From Candidatus Puniceispirillum sp. (GTDB taxonomy: Bacteria > Electryoneota > RPQS01 > DYHQ01): a DNA stretch of 37,177 bases. The stretch covers positions 1 to 37,177 of the forward strand of contig DYHQ01000007.1 in the NCBI GenBank assembly GCA_020724065.1, read 5' to 3'. The notes beneath the pieces were generated by a model. That model was not told where the DNA came from and ran no database searches. It saw nothing but the letters and a program-made list of their open reading frames with translations. The position numbers and the translations under genes were made by a program. Of the stretch, positions 1 to 11,116 are shown piece after piece. Position 1 is the stretch's first letter; every line of letters begins with the position of its first letter.

Positions 1-4
1 CCAC

Positions 5-46
5 CAAAAATCAAAAGGGGCCATCCCATACTTATGGGACAGCCCC
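5..46 (-). terminator. Rho-independent terminator-like hairpin on the minus strand
   Basis: Minus strand reads GGGGC-TG-TCCCAT-AAGT-ATGGGA-TG-GCCCC followed by TTTTGATTTTT; stem with U-rich tail. Confidence 0.5.
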
Positions 47-110
47 TTCTCTTGGTAGCTTATCAAGGATGCATTCACCGCGAAGGGGCGGTCGCTCGCG
101 CCGAACGCGG

Positions 111-139
111 TTGACTTTGGGAGCAAAAATTGCTATAGT
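111..139 (+). promoter_or_regulatory. Sigma70-type promoter upstream of the 981-aa secreted protein
   Basis: TTGACT (111-116), exactly 17 nt spacer, TATAGT (134-139), ~60 bp before the ATG at 200, which has an AGGAGG-like SD. Confidence 0.6.
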
Positions 140-199
140 TTTTCATAATTCGCATGCCTTAGAGACAGCTAACCACTGACCTACAGTAAGGAGGAGTCC

Positions 200-3145
200 A
201 TGAAGAGCCTGGTCAAAGGATTTATCCAACTTACCGCTTGGTTGACATTCTTTTGCCTCTCGGTCACGGCGCAGGTGGTCGTCCATGAAGTGGATGCACC
301 TTCCGATGTTGTGAACGGCCTGTGCTGGGACGGCCAAGCTCTTTGGGTCAGTGATAGCAGCAGTTCTGCAATCTGGCGTGTTGATCCTACAAACGGCGCG
401 ACCTTGAAAACTCTGATAGGCCCCGTGGCGGGTTCAGACGGGCTCGCATGGGAAAACGGTTATCTGTGGACAATGTCGGGAGTCCAATCGGACCAGACGC
501 TATACAAGCTGGACACAATAAACGCTACTGTCGTCTCACAAATCCCGGATCCGTCGCACGGCTATGGTGACGGCTTGGGTTGGGAGGGGAGCGGGCTTTG
601 GATTTCCGTCTATTATCCGCAGGATGTTCTTCTCAAGGTGAATCCCGCAACTCAGGAAACGCTGCGCGTTTTCGCCGCGCCCGGGGACGAACCCTATGGA
701 CTGGCGTTCGACGGGATTGCCTTATGGAACAGCTCTGAGGATGACGACGCCGACCGGGTTTATCGTCTTGAGCCCACCTCGGGTCAAGTGCTTTGGTCCT
801 TTGAGCTTCCGGAACACACACCGGCTCCGGGACGCCGACCTCGCGGACTGGCTTGGGATGGAGATTACCTCTGGATCCTGGCTTACGACGAGGATTCCTG
901 GGAGATGAAGATTCTTCAATACGATGTCAGCAATGCAGAAAATCCTGATATTGACTTCTCGGTGCCATTCCACGATTTTGGATCTCATGTGGTCGGATTT
1001 CCTGTGGTCTGGGGCGCCGAGGCGGCAAACATCGGCAATGTGGTTCTTTCCATTGACAGCGTTCGTTTCTTTGAAGGAGCCGCCTATCATGTTCTCGAAC
1101 CCGACTCGTTTCCCGTGACCATAGCGTCCGAAGCGGCGCGGTTGTTTATCATTGAGTTCGCTCCACCGGCAGCAGGTCTGTTTCGAGATACACTGGCTGT
1201 CTATTCCAGCGACCCGGATGAGAATCCCTTTTTTCTTACAATGGTCGGCACGGGACTACCTGATGAGGGAGATGTTGATGTTCTTCCATCGCCCATTGAG
1301 TTTGGATTGGTTCGCATTGGCAATCCCGTCCTTTCCACCAGTCGAACCGCGGAGATTTGGAATGTGGGAACGGGGAACTTGACCATCTCGTCGGTCGAAG
1401 TCGAGGGGGAGTGCTTCAGCATGGATCCCTTTGAAGTTCCGATGGAAATTGACAGCTCGGCCTACACCCATGTCCGCGTGTGGTTCGCACCTATGGAAGC
1501 ACGCGAATATGAAGGCATTCTCAGAATCGAATCCGACGATCCCGACGAAGGCGTTTTGGAAGTACTGTTGCGCGGTACGGGAGATGATTCTCCCTACGAT
1601 GGCGGAGATATGTTCTGGTACTATTGGGCGCAAGGCAATTGGGAAAATGGAATCAACTCCACGACCTGGATCCCCGATGTGAACGCGGATGGTGTCGCTG
1701 ATGTTCTGGCCGCCAGTGAGAATCATCTTGTGTATTGCTTGAACGGCAGTTCGAGCGGACTTGCAGATACTTTCTGGACTTATGACACCGGAGCCGATCC
1801 GATGCACTCGGGAATCGTATGGCATGAGCGGGGCATGAGCGCTTGCCCTGACCTGACGGGAGACGAAATCAGTGAGGTGCTTATCGGCACCTCCGGAGGC
1901 AGCCGGTCTGTCTATGCGCTCTCAGGTGCGGACGGGACGGAACTCTGGATGTTCGATACGCGCTTTTGGGGCGATGGCAGTTGGGTTTACGAGGTCTATC
2001 CGATTTCGGATGTGAACGGGGACTTCGTCGCGGATGTCTTGGCGGCTGCAGGAGATGATGGAAACGGAACCGGTCCGCGCAGAGCTTTTGCTCTGAATGG
2101 CGCCGATGGTGAACTTCTTTGGGCCGGGCCGGCATCGGTAGCCTATTTTTGCGTGCGAACCGTCACGGATGTCACGGGCGATGAAATACCGGATGCGGTT
2201 GCAGGAGATACGGATGGAGGGGTCATGGGTCTTGATGGCGCTTCAGGAGCTCCCATTTGGCAAGCGTCCGTCGGCGGTGGCTCACCTGTCTTTGTTCTTG
2301 TGGCGATGGGCAATGCGAATCCGCAGCAGACTTCCACAGAGGATGTCGCCGTTGCATCAGCGTACGAAGGCATCTACTGTCTCGATGGCGGCAATGGGGC
2401 GCGAATTTGGTTCAAAGATGTGAATTCCATCGTCTATGAAATCGCGGCGGGTTTCGATGTCACCGGGGATGGTATCCGGGAAGTCTATGTCGGCACGGTC
2501 GGCGGGCGCGTGATTTGCCTCGATGGAAGCAATGGATTCGAGATTTGGTCTATCATCGCTGACCCTATCTCGGCAGCCAATGTTCTCTCGATGACGATGA
2601 TTCCCGATGTGAACAACGATATGGTGGATGACATTGTCGCAGGGACCCTGGGCGATTATATTGTGCTCATTGATAGTTGGGATGGCATGGTTCTTTGGGC
2701 GACTCGGGGGCAAAGCCCTTATGACGCGATAGATGCTGTCGGGGTCCTTCCGGACATTGACGGGAATGGGTCGTGGGAGATATTAGCTGGCAATCGAGAG
2801 GGAATTATTCAAGCTTTGTCGGGAGGTCTTGATGCTTCGTCCGCACCGGTCGGCATAACTCTCCCTGAGGTTTTTGCTCTCGGGCCAAATTATCCTAATC
2901 CCTTCAATCTCAGTACGATAATTCTCTATTCGCTTGCACAAGGCGGTCATGTGAAATTAGTCATCTATGACCTTTTGGGACGCCGTGTGGCGACCCTCAT
3001 GGACGCCGCCCAATCCGCCGGACGGCACGAAGTGTTCTGGTCTGGAGCGAGTGAGCGTGGCATGTCAGTCGCATCGGGAGTCTATTTCATTGAGATGCGA
3101 ACAGGAGCTTTTTCGGCAACGCGCAAACTTGTCCTCCTAAAGTAG
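200..3145 (+). CDS. Secreted beta-propeller / choice-of-anchor-D / FG-GAP repeat protein with T9SS type A sorting domain
   Basis: Signal peptide; N-terminal WDGxxLWVSD propeller repeats; two Hydin/ASPM-like segments; multiple DVNxDxxxDVLAG FG-GAP-like repeats; C-terminal NYPNPFN...GVYFIEMRTGAFSATRKLVLLK. Confidence 0.85.
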   Translation: MKSLVKGFIQLTAWLTFFCLSVTAQVVVHEVDAPSDVVNGLCWDGQALWVSDSSSSAIWRVDPTNGATLKTLIGPVAGSDGLAWENGYLWTMSGVQSDQTLYKLDTINATVVSQIPDPSHGYGDGLGWEGSGLWISVYYPQDVLLKVNPATQETLRVFAAPGDEPYGLAFDGIALWNSSEDDDADRVYRLEPTSGQVLWSFELPEHTPAPGRRPRGLAWDGDYLWILAYDEDSWEMKILQYDVSNAENPDIDFSVPFHDFGSHVVGFPVVWGAEAANIGNVVLSIDSVRFFEGAAYHVLEPDSFPVTIASEAARLFIIEFAPPAAGLFRDTLAVYSSDPDENPFFLTMVGTGLPDEGDVDVLPSPIEFGLVRIGNPVLSTSRTAEIWNVGTGNLTISSVEVEGECFSMDPFEVPMEIDSSAYTHVRVWFAPMEAREYEGILRIESDDPDEGVLEVLLRGTGDDSPYDGGDMFWYYWAQGNWENGINSTTWIPDVNADGVADVLAASENHLVYCLNGSSSGLADTFWTYDTGADPMHSGIVWHERGMSACPDLTGDEISEVLIGTSGGSRSVYALSGADGTELWMFDTRFWGDGSWVYEVYPISDVNGDFVADVLAAAGDDGNGTGPRRAFALNGADGELLWAGPASVAYFCVRTVTDVTGDEIPDAVAGDTDGGVMGLDGASGAPIWQASVGGGSPVFVLVAMGNANPQQTSTEDVAVASAYEGIYCLDGGNGARIWFKDVNSIVYEIAAGFDVTGDGIREVYVGTVGGRVICLDGSNGFEIWSIIADPISAANVLSMTMIPDVNNDMVDDIVAGTLGDYIVLIDSWDGMVLWATRGQSPYDAIDAVGVLPDIDGNGSWEILAGNREGIIQALSGGLDASSAPVGITLPEVFALGPNYPNPFNLSTIILYSLAQGGHVKLVIYDLLGRRVATLMDAAQSAGRHEVFWSGASERGMSVASGVYFIEMRTGAFSATRKLVLLK

Positions 3146-3175
3146 GTGTGCTTCGTCACGGTCAGTGAGGTCATC

Positions 3176-5218
3176 ATGCAACAGAGCCGATTCTCCACAG
3201 TCTCGCAGGCGCGGCAGATGCTTTTCGTTCTCACGCTTCTGAGCAGCATCGCAATGTTCACTGCTCCGGTGCGTGCAGTGCGAATTGTCGAGATTCCGGC
3301 TGTCACGGATTCGGCCATCATTGGCGTTGCCGGGCTTGGCGTGCGGTTTCTGGATGCCAAGATAGAGAAGGTGAATCCGCGGGTGGGAATTCAACCGCGG
3401 CGAGTTCTGTGGAACCGAGAGAATGGCTATGTGACAGGCCTCGCGGACGAAGAGACTGTGGAGCGCCTGGAGCGCGCGGGAATTGCGTATCGGGATAATG
3501 GCCCCTACAATGCGTCCGCTTGGCATGGCACACCGCAAGTCATCTGTGATCTCCCCTATCAGTGGGGCTGGCCGCGCCCCATGTTAGGTTGGCCGACGAT
3601 CTACGGACACACGGCAACGATATCCGATTTCGATGGCAATGGCGATTTGGAGGTTCAGCTCTCAAATATCGAAAACTATTTCTATGTCTGGCAGCACGAC
3701 GGCGCCTTCTTTCCGGGCTTTCCATTGGAACCGATTATCATGTGGCTCCCTACGGATCCCCCGACACCGGTGACTTGGGTTTCGACCTCGTCTATCGAGA
3801 CGGCGGCCCTGGGCGACATTGACGGCGATGGCGGACAGGAATATGTCTACGGCTGTGGGCTGGGGTACCTCTGTGTGTATCAGACACACGAGCCGATGGA
3901 CGGTTTCCCGTGGCTTCTTGACACGACGCTTTACAGCGGTGTTCCGGCGCTTGTAGATTTAGATGGAATCGAGGGAGAAGAGATTATCATTCATACCTTT
4001 CCGTATTATCCTCAGTATTGGCCTCATCCCCCGATGGTGCACATTTATTACCCCGATCACAGCGAAATGGCGGGTTGGCCCAAAACACTCCCACGAGAGA
4101 GCGATTCGTTACCGGCAGTCGGAGATTTGGACGGGGACGGAGATCCGGAAATTGTCATCGGATGCGCGGTGCCGGGAAGCGGCGACGGTGAATTGCATGT
4201 TTGGCACCTGGATGGAACGGTCGCGCAGGGATTTCCGATTACTAATCTCTATTCAGTGGGCTCCACGCCGACCATAGCTGATCTGGATGATGATGGATTC
4301 AGCGAAATCATCGTGCGCGCGAAATCCCATGATTCGGAAATCAATGGAATCTATGTCTGGGATTGTCTGGGACAGTTGAAACCGGGTTTTCCTGCAGAGG
4401 TCATCACGGGTCATCCCGATGCCGCTTGTACTATCGGCGACATTGACGGCGACGGCGATTTGGAAATCGCTTTCGGAAGCGTCGAAGCGGTTGACCTCGG
4501 TCGTGTCTATGCGTGGCATCATGATGGCACTCCCGTCGAGGGATTCCCGCAGCTTGTGGGAGCAACCTGGGTGGATGGCAGTGTCGCCATTGCGGATGTC
4601 TCTGGAGATAGTCTGCCGGATATCATCGCGACAACCAATGGATTGTTGGATGACCGCGGGCATGTTGTCGCCTTTGATTGGCGCGGGAATATGGCGGCCA
4701 ATTTTCCGCTTTTCGCGAATGCGGAGGATGATTTCAGCTCGTTTGAATGCTCGCCAACGGTCGTGGATGTGGATAGAGATGGGGATACGGAGATCTTTGT
4801 TGGAGACCATGAAGGGAAAGTCTATGCATGGGACACACCGGGGCGCGTTTCGGAGCATGCGACTTGGCCGACCTTCAAGTATGGGCCGCATCGAACCGGT
4901 CGCCGCGAATCCGAGCCGATGCCTCCGTCCTCTGGTACACGCTTCCCTTCAGTTAAATCGTTCCACTTGCTTTCAGCTTACCCCAATCCATTCAATAGCA
5001 CGGTGCGCGTTTCTTTTGAGATTTCCGAAGCGCTGCGGGCCAATGCGACTTTGACAATTTTCAATCTTCTCGGTCAGCGAGTGGCGCGGTTTGAAGCGAA
5101 AGACTTGCAGCGCGGCGCCGTAGACTGGACACCCAATGACCTCCCCACCGGTCTCTACTTGGCACGGCTTTCAGCTAAAGACCACAGCCAAACAGCCAAG
5201 CTGATGCTGATGAAATAA
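3176..5218 (+). CDS. Secreted FG-GAP/VCBS repeat protein with T9SS type A sorting domain
   Basis: Repeated D(I/L/V)DGDGDxEIxxG motifs; C-terminal YPNPFNST...GLYLARLSAKDHSQTAKLMLMK. Start moved from the GTG at 3146 to the in-frame ATG at 3176. Confidence 0.85.
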   Translation: MQQSRFSTVSQARQMLFVLTLLSSIAMFTAPVRAVRIVEIPAVTDSAIIGVAGLGVRFLDAKIEKVNPRVGIQPRRVLWNRENGYVTGLADEETVERLERAGIAYRDNGPYNASAWHGTPQVICDLPYQWGWPRPMLGWPTIYGHTATISDFDGNGDLEVQLSNIENYFYVWQHDGAFFPGFPLEPIIMWLPTDPPTPVTWVSTSSIETAALGDIDGDGGQEYVYGCGLGYLCVYQTHEPMDGFPWLLDTTLYSGVPALVDLDGIEGEEIIIHTFPYYPQYWPHPPMVHIYYPDHSEMAGWPKTLPRESDSLPAVGDLDGDGDPEIVIGCAVPGSGDGELHVWHLDGTVAQGFPITNLYSVGSTPTIADLDDDGFSEIIVRAKSHDSEINGIYVWDCLGQLKPGFPAEVITGHPDAACTIGDIDGDGDLEIAFGSVEAVDLGRVYAWHHDGTPVEGFPQLVGATWVDGSVAIADVSGDSLPDIIATTNGLLDDRGHVVAFDWRGNMAANFPLFANAEDDFSSFECSPTVVDVDRDGDTEIFVGDHEGKVYAWDTPGRVSEHATWPTFKYGPHRTGRRESEPMPPSSGTRFPSVKSFHLLSAYPNPFNSTVRVSFEISEALRANATLTIFNLLGQRVARFEAKDLQRGAVDWTPNDLPTGLYLARLSAKDHSQTAKLMLMK

Positions 5219-5270
5219 TCCGCCCAGTTTCGTGGACACAGTACGCCCAGGCAAGGGAACAGCTCGAGTC

Positions 5271-5292
5271 TCCCCCTGCTTTAGCAGGGGGA
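5271..5292. terminator. Hairpin between convergent genes, possible bidirectional terminator or repeat-derived
   Basis: TCCCCCTGC-TTTA-GCAGGGGGA perfect 9-bp stem between the convergent 690-aa and S8 protease genes. Confidence 0.45.
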
Positions 5293-5381
5293 CGGAAGGG
5301 GGTTAATATTTGAGTCTGCTTTGTTTCGCCATCGTGGGTCCGGAGACCCTCGACGGCGACCAGACTTTTCTGAAAAGGACT

Positions 5382-8300
5382 TTACCGAAGCAGGAGCACT
5401 TTGCGGACTTGGTGGAATTCTTCAGATTCCATGCGGACGAAGTAGAGCCCTGTCCCCGCTTTTTCCGCGTTCCATCGCAGATGATGATAACCGACGGGGT
5501 AATTGCCGTCAGCAAGGCAGGCCGTCTGACGCCCGAGAACATCATAGATACTGATTCGGACATTCGAGGCACGCGGAAGAGCAAAGGCAATTGTCGTGGT
5601 CATATTGAAAGGATTCGGGAAGCAGGGCGAAAGCTCAAAAGATAGTGGCAAGTGCGATGGCGTTTCCTCGAGGCCGGAAGTGACTTGCGCTTGGGCATGA
5701 TTCGATGAATCGCTTGTGCCGCCATCATAGACGGCACGCACATAATAGTCATAAATCCCGCTAACTGATAGCGAGTCAGTGAAAAAGGTGTCCACTGGCG
5801 CGGCAATGAGTGAGTCGTTTCGGTACACCGCATAGCTCTGAAGTTCGTCAAGATAGTCAGCTCCTTGTACGCTTGCGGGAGGATGCCATCGCAGCGTTGC
5901 AACATAGTTCTGGCACGACGCCTCCAGACCCCAGGGAGTATCGAGCCGCCATATTTCGAGTGATATCCCGCTTGTTGAGTCCGCACTGATTACGACCTCG
6001 CCGCTTTCCACTTCATATCCATCAAAGAAGACTTCGGGCCGATGGAGACCGGTCAAAAGTGAATCTATTGTGAAATACCCCGATTCGTCGGGATGAATCT
6101 CGGCACATCCGACTCGAATCACGGCTGCGGAAAGGTCCGGCGCTTCGGGGTGGGTGACAATCTGTCCCACGAGCGAACCGTAAGATGAAGCCAGAGATCG
6201 GGTCGTCAGCCGCAGAGCTGCGCCAGGTTGAATCGGCCAGCTATGGCTGTTGAGGTCGCCATTCAGAAGTAACTGCAGGCCATCGCCTCTGTGGGATCCT
6301 CAATTCCTACCGTCGAGGCATCGGGGATGTCCAATCGCTTGTAGAGATAGACGATTTCGCAGTCGCCCGTGGGAGTGGGTCGCGCTTCAGAAGAATAGAT
6401 TTGAGCCTGGAAAGTCAGGTGTGTGCTGCTCGGCGGCAGATATTGGAAGTTGTTGCATTCTACAATGAAACGACAATTCACGCTGTCATGGTAATAGCAG
6501 ATTTCGCCATCGGTGCCGTCATGCAGATTATCCCAGAACGGCGCGAACATGCCCGATGGACCTTGGGTGCCGGGAATGGTGAAGTTGAAGAAGGAATGGT
6601 CATGGGATATCCCCGGCGACAGCCATCCATATTCGTTGATGGTCAGGCTGTCAAAGACTCGACCATAAAAATAGAGCGGGAAGGGCATGGGGGCAAATCC
6701 CGAGGAATCGCGCGCGGGAAGGCTGACAATGGTCCCGCTGCCTCCCAGGGAAGGAGAGATTTCCACCCAATCAAAAACCGCCACATTCCCGTGATCAAAC
6801 CGATCAAAAGAAAGATAACCATAGGCATCGGGACCGACGGGCAAACTGCGCGGAGATTCCAAATAGACCACGACCTCCGTGGTCACACCGGTCGCGACAA
6901 AAAGGGTTGTGTCACGAGCGGCATCATAATAGGAAGCGCTCAGCTCATAGGTTGCGTCGCCGGGCATTTGAATCTGGAACGCTCCGAGAGAATCCGTTTC
7001 CAGAGTGGGCAAGGGAGTACTCGGGAACGAGACCGCGGCTCCTTTCACTGGAATCGAATCTCCGGCCAGAATCCAGCCGACCAAAATCCCAAAAGGCGCC
7101 GGCGTGAGCTGCACATCCAGTGCCGTGGTCTCTCCAACGGCCACTGTGAGTTCGTGTTCTTGTGACAGGTAGCCAAAAGCGCTGTAGTGAAGGGTCCAGG
7201 TCGAATCACCAAGGAGCGAGATTCGATAAAAACCGTTCGTACTGGTCTGAGTTCCGTGACCGGTTTCAATGACCTCCACGCTGGCACCTTGGATCGGCTG
7301 ATTTGTGCTGTCATCATGAATCATGCCCTGCACGAAGCCACGGTTTGTCGAGACCCGCAAGACGGCTTCGTAGGCATCCACGAATCCAAATCCGTAGGTA
7401 TTGTCCTCGCCTGCAGGGCCATAATCAAGCGCGGTCCGCATGAGGATGGATTTAATATCTCTCACCTCGGCATCGGGTAGCGCCTGGCGCATTAGCGCCA
7501 CGATGCCTGCGACATGGGGGCCCGCCATGGAAGTCCCGCTATACCATTCATAGCGGTTATCAGGGACCGACGAATAGACCTCCACGCCGGGGGCACAAAC
7601 CTCCGGCTTGATGGCAGAATAGGGAGGGCAATCGCTGGGTCCGCGACTCGAGAAGGATGCGATTTCATAGGGGGGTATGGTATCATTGGTGGCATCCACT
7701 GCGCCCACAGCGAACATGGTGACCGAATCAATCGCCGCCGTCGCGGGACTGCGGCAGGTCTGAGGCGACGATCCCTCATTGCCGGCGGAGAAAACAACCA
7801 CAATGCCAGCCGCTTCACAATTGATAATGACATTATTCCACAAATTGAAGCAATCCTCATAACCTTCGAACCGGCCATCAACTCCCCATGAATTCTGGAT
7901 GACATCGGGAACATCCTCTATGGAGTAAGGATTGTTGTCCGGATCCGCAAACCATTGGAATGCCGCGAGAATATCATTGTTAACTTCAGGCCCGACATCC
8001 TGGTCAACGGCATTGCTCGCAATCCATAAGGCGTTGGGAGCCACGCCAATGGAGTCATTGGTAATCAGGGAATTGCCGCATATCGTGCCCATAACATGAG
8101 TTCCGTGCCCGTAGAAGTCTCGAGGGAATGTGTTGCCATAAACCGGGTCGTGCCAGCACTCGACTGCCGGAGCGAACTGGCCACGCCAGCGTGCTGAAAC
8201 CGCGGGATGCACACCATCCACGCCCGTGTCGAGATTAGCGACTAAGCGTCCCGCACCAGTGATTCCGAGTTCATACCAAACCCGTGGGGCGCCGATGGCG

Positions 8301-8830
8301 CGGATTCCTCGGGGCACGCCGTGATTATCATCAAAGTGCCAGCCGCGTTGAGCGCCTTTGATCGGGACGGGCTCAATCAATCGGACTTTGAAATTCTTTT
8401 CCAACCATTGAATGTCGTCGCGATCGCTGAATTCCATGAGAGCACGCGCCGTCGCATGAACGACAACGCAGTTCGTGATCCAATAGACTGTGTAGCCCCT
8501 CACTTCGCCTCTATTCCTACAGCTCTCCAACGCTGCCGAGAATTCCTCTTGACTCTTCTCGGCCGCATCACGGAGTGCGCCGACAACAATGGCATGTCTC
8601 ACAGCTCGACTCGCTCTGGTTTCGTAGAGCTGCTGGTCAATCGCTGAAATGTCCGCTTGTTCTCTAAGATGAACAATGGCGCTTATCAGGGAATCAGGTT
8701 GGCAAGCAAGAATTTCCTCGCGAAGTGGGCGACTCATTTTTTCCGGCGAGACAGCCAGACTGCTCTGTCCGACCGCGAGCCAGAGCCCGAGGCATACTAA
8801 GGCGAAGCGACGCATAAACTTTGTTCTCAT
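5382..8830 (-). pseudogene. S8 subtilisin-like peptidase with carboxypeptidase-regulatory-like repeats and T9SS C-terminal domain; interrupted by one frameshift near 6286 (real or sequencing error)
   Basis: ORFs 6263-8830 (855 aa: signal peptide, NLDTGVDGVHP, HGTHVMGTI, SGTSMAGPHVAG catalytic motifs) and 5382-6170 (262 aa: FN3-like + CFPNPFN...KVLLLR). Manual translation of the gap restores EGDGLQLLLNGDLNSHSWPIQPGAALRLTTRSLASSYGSLVGQIVTHPE when one G is added. Confidence 0.85.
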
Positions 8831-8913
8831 TTCCAGTTACTCACGGCATTGTTTGGCAAGACTCAGAGTCAATTCCGCGGACTATTGACCTGCTAAATGG
8901 CCTGCTGAAGACA

Positions 8914-8942
8914 AGTATAATCATCCAAAGTCACGAAGTCAA
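8914..8942 (-). promoter_or_regulatory. Sigma70-type promoter of the S8 peptidase gene
   Basis: Minus strand TTGACT-N17-TATACT (8942-8914), ~85 bp upstream of the start codon. Confidence 0.6.
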
Positions 8943-9055
8943 GGAGTGAATGGTGAACTGAACGCCGCTGGGCTTGCTGCATCTCACATGACGCACTCGT
9001 GTGCAACCGAATTCCACGGCATTCATTCTGTCAGAAACACCCTCCAAGAAAAATC

Positions 9056-9265
9056 CTATTCCCTAACCAGTAGCACATTCACTGCTTTCACAACCACCTT
9101 TACCGAATCTCCGACCTTGAGACCAAGTTCCTCGAGCGAATCTATGGTCATCACGGACGCCATTGGCGACTTCGCGGGAATTTCAAGCTGAACTTGACAC
9201 ATGACCGTGCCCTTCTTGATTTCCAAGACTTTGCCGATGAGTTGATTGCGTGCTCCATACTTCAT
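9056..9265 (-). CDS. TOBE-domain molybdopterin-binding (Mop-like) protein
   Basis: 69 aa: ARNQLIGKVLEIKKGTVMCQVQLEIP...LGLKVGDSVKVVVKAVNVLL typical of Mop/TOBE; strong SD AAGGAGG. Confidence 0.8.
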   Translation of the reverse strand: MKYGARNQLIGKVLEIKKGTVMCQVQLEIPAKSPMASVMTIDSLEELGLKVGDSVKVVVKAVNVLLVRE

Positions 9266-9298
9266 GGACCTCCTTACTTTCCGCTACATGTCAGTTCT

Positions 9299-10969
9299 CT
9301 ACCTTCCACTCTGGCTTTTCAGGCGATCTGTGGCTGCATCTAAAACCGGATCTCTGCCGGCTCGCACATCTTTCACTGTTGGACGAACTTCGATATCGGG
9401 CAAAACGCCGACACCGACAAACTCTTTGCCGTCGGGATAGAAGCAATGCGCTGTGCAGACGAACGCGTTGCCACCTCCCGGCAGGGAGAAGATGAGTGGC
9501 TGTCCGGTGGAGCCGCAGGTCGGCTCTCCGATGAGTGGGCCCCGATTCATCAGATCAAAGGCGACGCAAAAATCCTCCTCCGCCGAGCCGGTTCTTGCAC
9601 TAATGAGCACGGCCACCGATTCTGCAAAATACTTTGAGCCTTGCGGTGTCCAGAGGTCATGCGGCTCTTCGCGCCAACGCTCCGAACGCCCTTGCGCACG
9701 ATGGTAGGGACGATATTCGCGCGTCACCCAGCGTTCCATGTCAAAAGAATCCGCCGTCAAATACGAAAGCAATCGGAAACCGGTTCCGCTGTTGCCGCCG
9801 CCGTTTTCTCGAAGATCGAGAATGAGTGCGTCCGCCTTCTGTATTAACGGAAAGAGAGAATCGAACTGCGCTACTACACTCTCATTCGAGAATGTGTTGA
9901 CCGCCACATAGGCGATGTTGCCTCTGAGCATTTTGAACTCCACATCGGGAACCGGAATACTTTTCTTGAAAGGTGTGCGCGACAGTGTTCGCGTGAAAAT
10001 TCTGCCCTTCTCATCTTGCAGTTCGAGTTCGACGGGACTCACCTTCGCGCCATTGAGGAGCTGATAGGAGTAGAGCTGTTCGGCCAGTCCCTGGGGAGTC
10101 GAAGCCCTTCGATAGGGTGCAATTCGGGTGCTGGCATACTCTTTCACCGGCACACCATCAATGCGGAGGATTTCGAGGCCCGGCCGAATGCGTGTTTGGA
10201 CCAGACTATCGTCAAAGACTTTGGTGATGAGCACACGATCCTCGATAAGTCGGGTATGAATAGGTGGGCGGCCATAGACTTGATCATAGAGCGCTGGAGG
10301 CCAGTTGACCCCGGTATGCCCATCCTTCAGGTGGGCGCACATTTCCTGCAGCGCGCGATAGTATTCGAGCGTGCTCCGCGTCTGCCGGACTTTGGGCAAG
10401 AAAGCTACATAGAGACTATCCCAGTTTACCTCGAGCACGCGCTCGAAATAGACGAAGTTGTATTTGATTTCAGACCAGAGTTTCGAGAGCCCAGCCACCT
10501 TCTCATCATCACTCAGATTCTCTTCATAGGGCGTGTTAATGAAAGAATTCTCCCAGAATTCCTGCCGCCTTTTGACACTGGCAGCTATCTGCTTGTACCC
10601 CTCTGTGCTGCGAATGTTGTCCAAATCCGTATCGGACTCCATGTGCTTGAAGTCGCCATAGCCCGCCTCAACGGCCCCGCGCAGGAAGTCCACCGCTTTT
10701 TCTTTCTGGTCGAGCAGCGAGTATCCACAAGCCAAGTTGTAGAGCACAGCTTGCCAAGCCCAATCCATCTCTTGCGTCTTCGGGTAGGTCCGAAGTTCTT
10801 CGAGGATGGGAATTGCTTTGGTAAAGTCTCCTTGCTGCCAGAGCTCGCCCACTTGCTGAAGCTTGCTCTGGATCAATTTGGTCGAATCCAGAGGACTCGC
10901 CGATTGCTGTGCAAAGGCAAGTGAGATTGCCACGGCGAGGGTGAGAAGAGTTCCTACAATCCGTACCAC
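9299..10969 (-). CDS. S41 family (tail-specific/CtpA-like) secreted peptidase with N-terminal TPR-like region
   Basis: ALILDLRENGGGNSGTGFRLLSYL and SARTGSAEEDFCVAFDLMNRGPLIGEPTCGSTGQP motifs; signal peptide from the GTG at 10969 (ORF track start 11044 seems too long). Confidence 0.8.
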   Translation of the reverse strand: MVRIVGTLLTLAVAISLAFAQQSASPLDSTKLIQSKLQQVGELWQQGDFTKAIPILEELRTYPKTQEMDWAWQAVLYNLACGYSLLDQKEKAVDFLRGAVEAGYGDFKHMESDTDLDNIRSTEGYKQIAASVKRRQEFWENSFINTPYEENLSDDEKVAGLSKLWSEIKYNFVYFERVLEVNWDSLYVAFLPKVRQTRSTLEYYRALQEMCAHLKDGHTGVNWPPALYDQVYGRPPIHTRLIEDRVLITKVFDDSLVQTRIRPGLEILRIDGVPVKEYASTRIAPYRRASTPQGLAEQLYSYQLLNGAKVSPVELELQDEKGRIFTRTLSRTPFKKSIPVPDVEFKMLRGNIAYVAVNTFSNESVVAQFDSLFPLIQKADALILDLRENGGGNSGTGFRLLSYLTADSFDMERWVTREYRPYHRAQGRSERWREEPHDLWTPQGSKYFAESVAVLISARTGSAEEDFCVAFDLMNRGPLIGEPTCGSTGQPLIFSLPGGGNAFVCTAHCFYPDGKEFVGVGVLPDIEVRPTVKDVRAGRDPVLDAATDRLKSQSGR

Positions 10970-11116
10970 GGGTTCGTCTCCTGAATCTTGAAAGACCGCT
11001 TCCTCACAGAATTGGATTCGTGAATTGGGATGGATGTTCCACATTGGAGGTGTCCAATGTGCACAGAATTTGGGAGAATCAGCGACTCGCCCAAGAGCTC
11101 TGTCTGCAAGCGACGG

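Noticed and set aside
5221-5260. Sequence CAGTTTCGTGGACACAGT resembling insertion-sequence ends
   Set aside because: No transposase ORF and no paired inverted repeat found; too short to call.
10016-10924. 302-aa plus-strand ORF
   Set aside because: Antisense to the S41 peptidase gene; no domain motifs.
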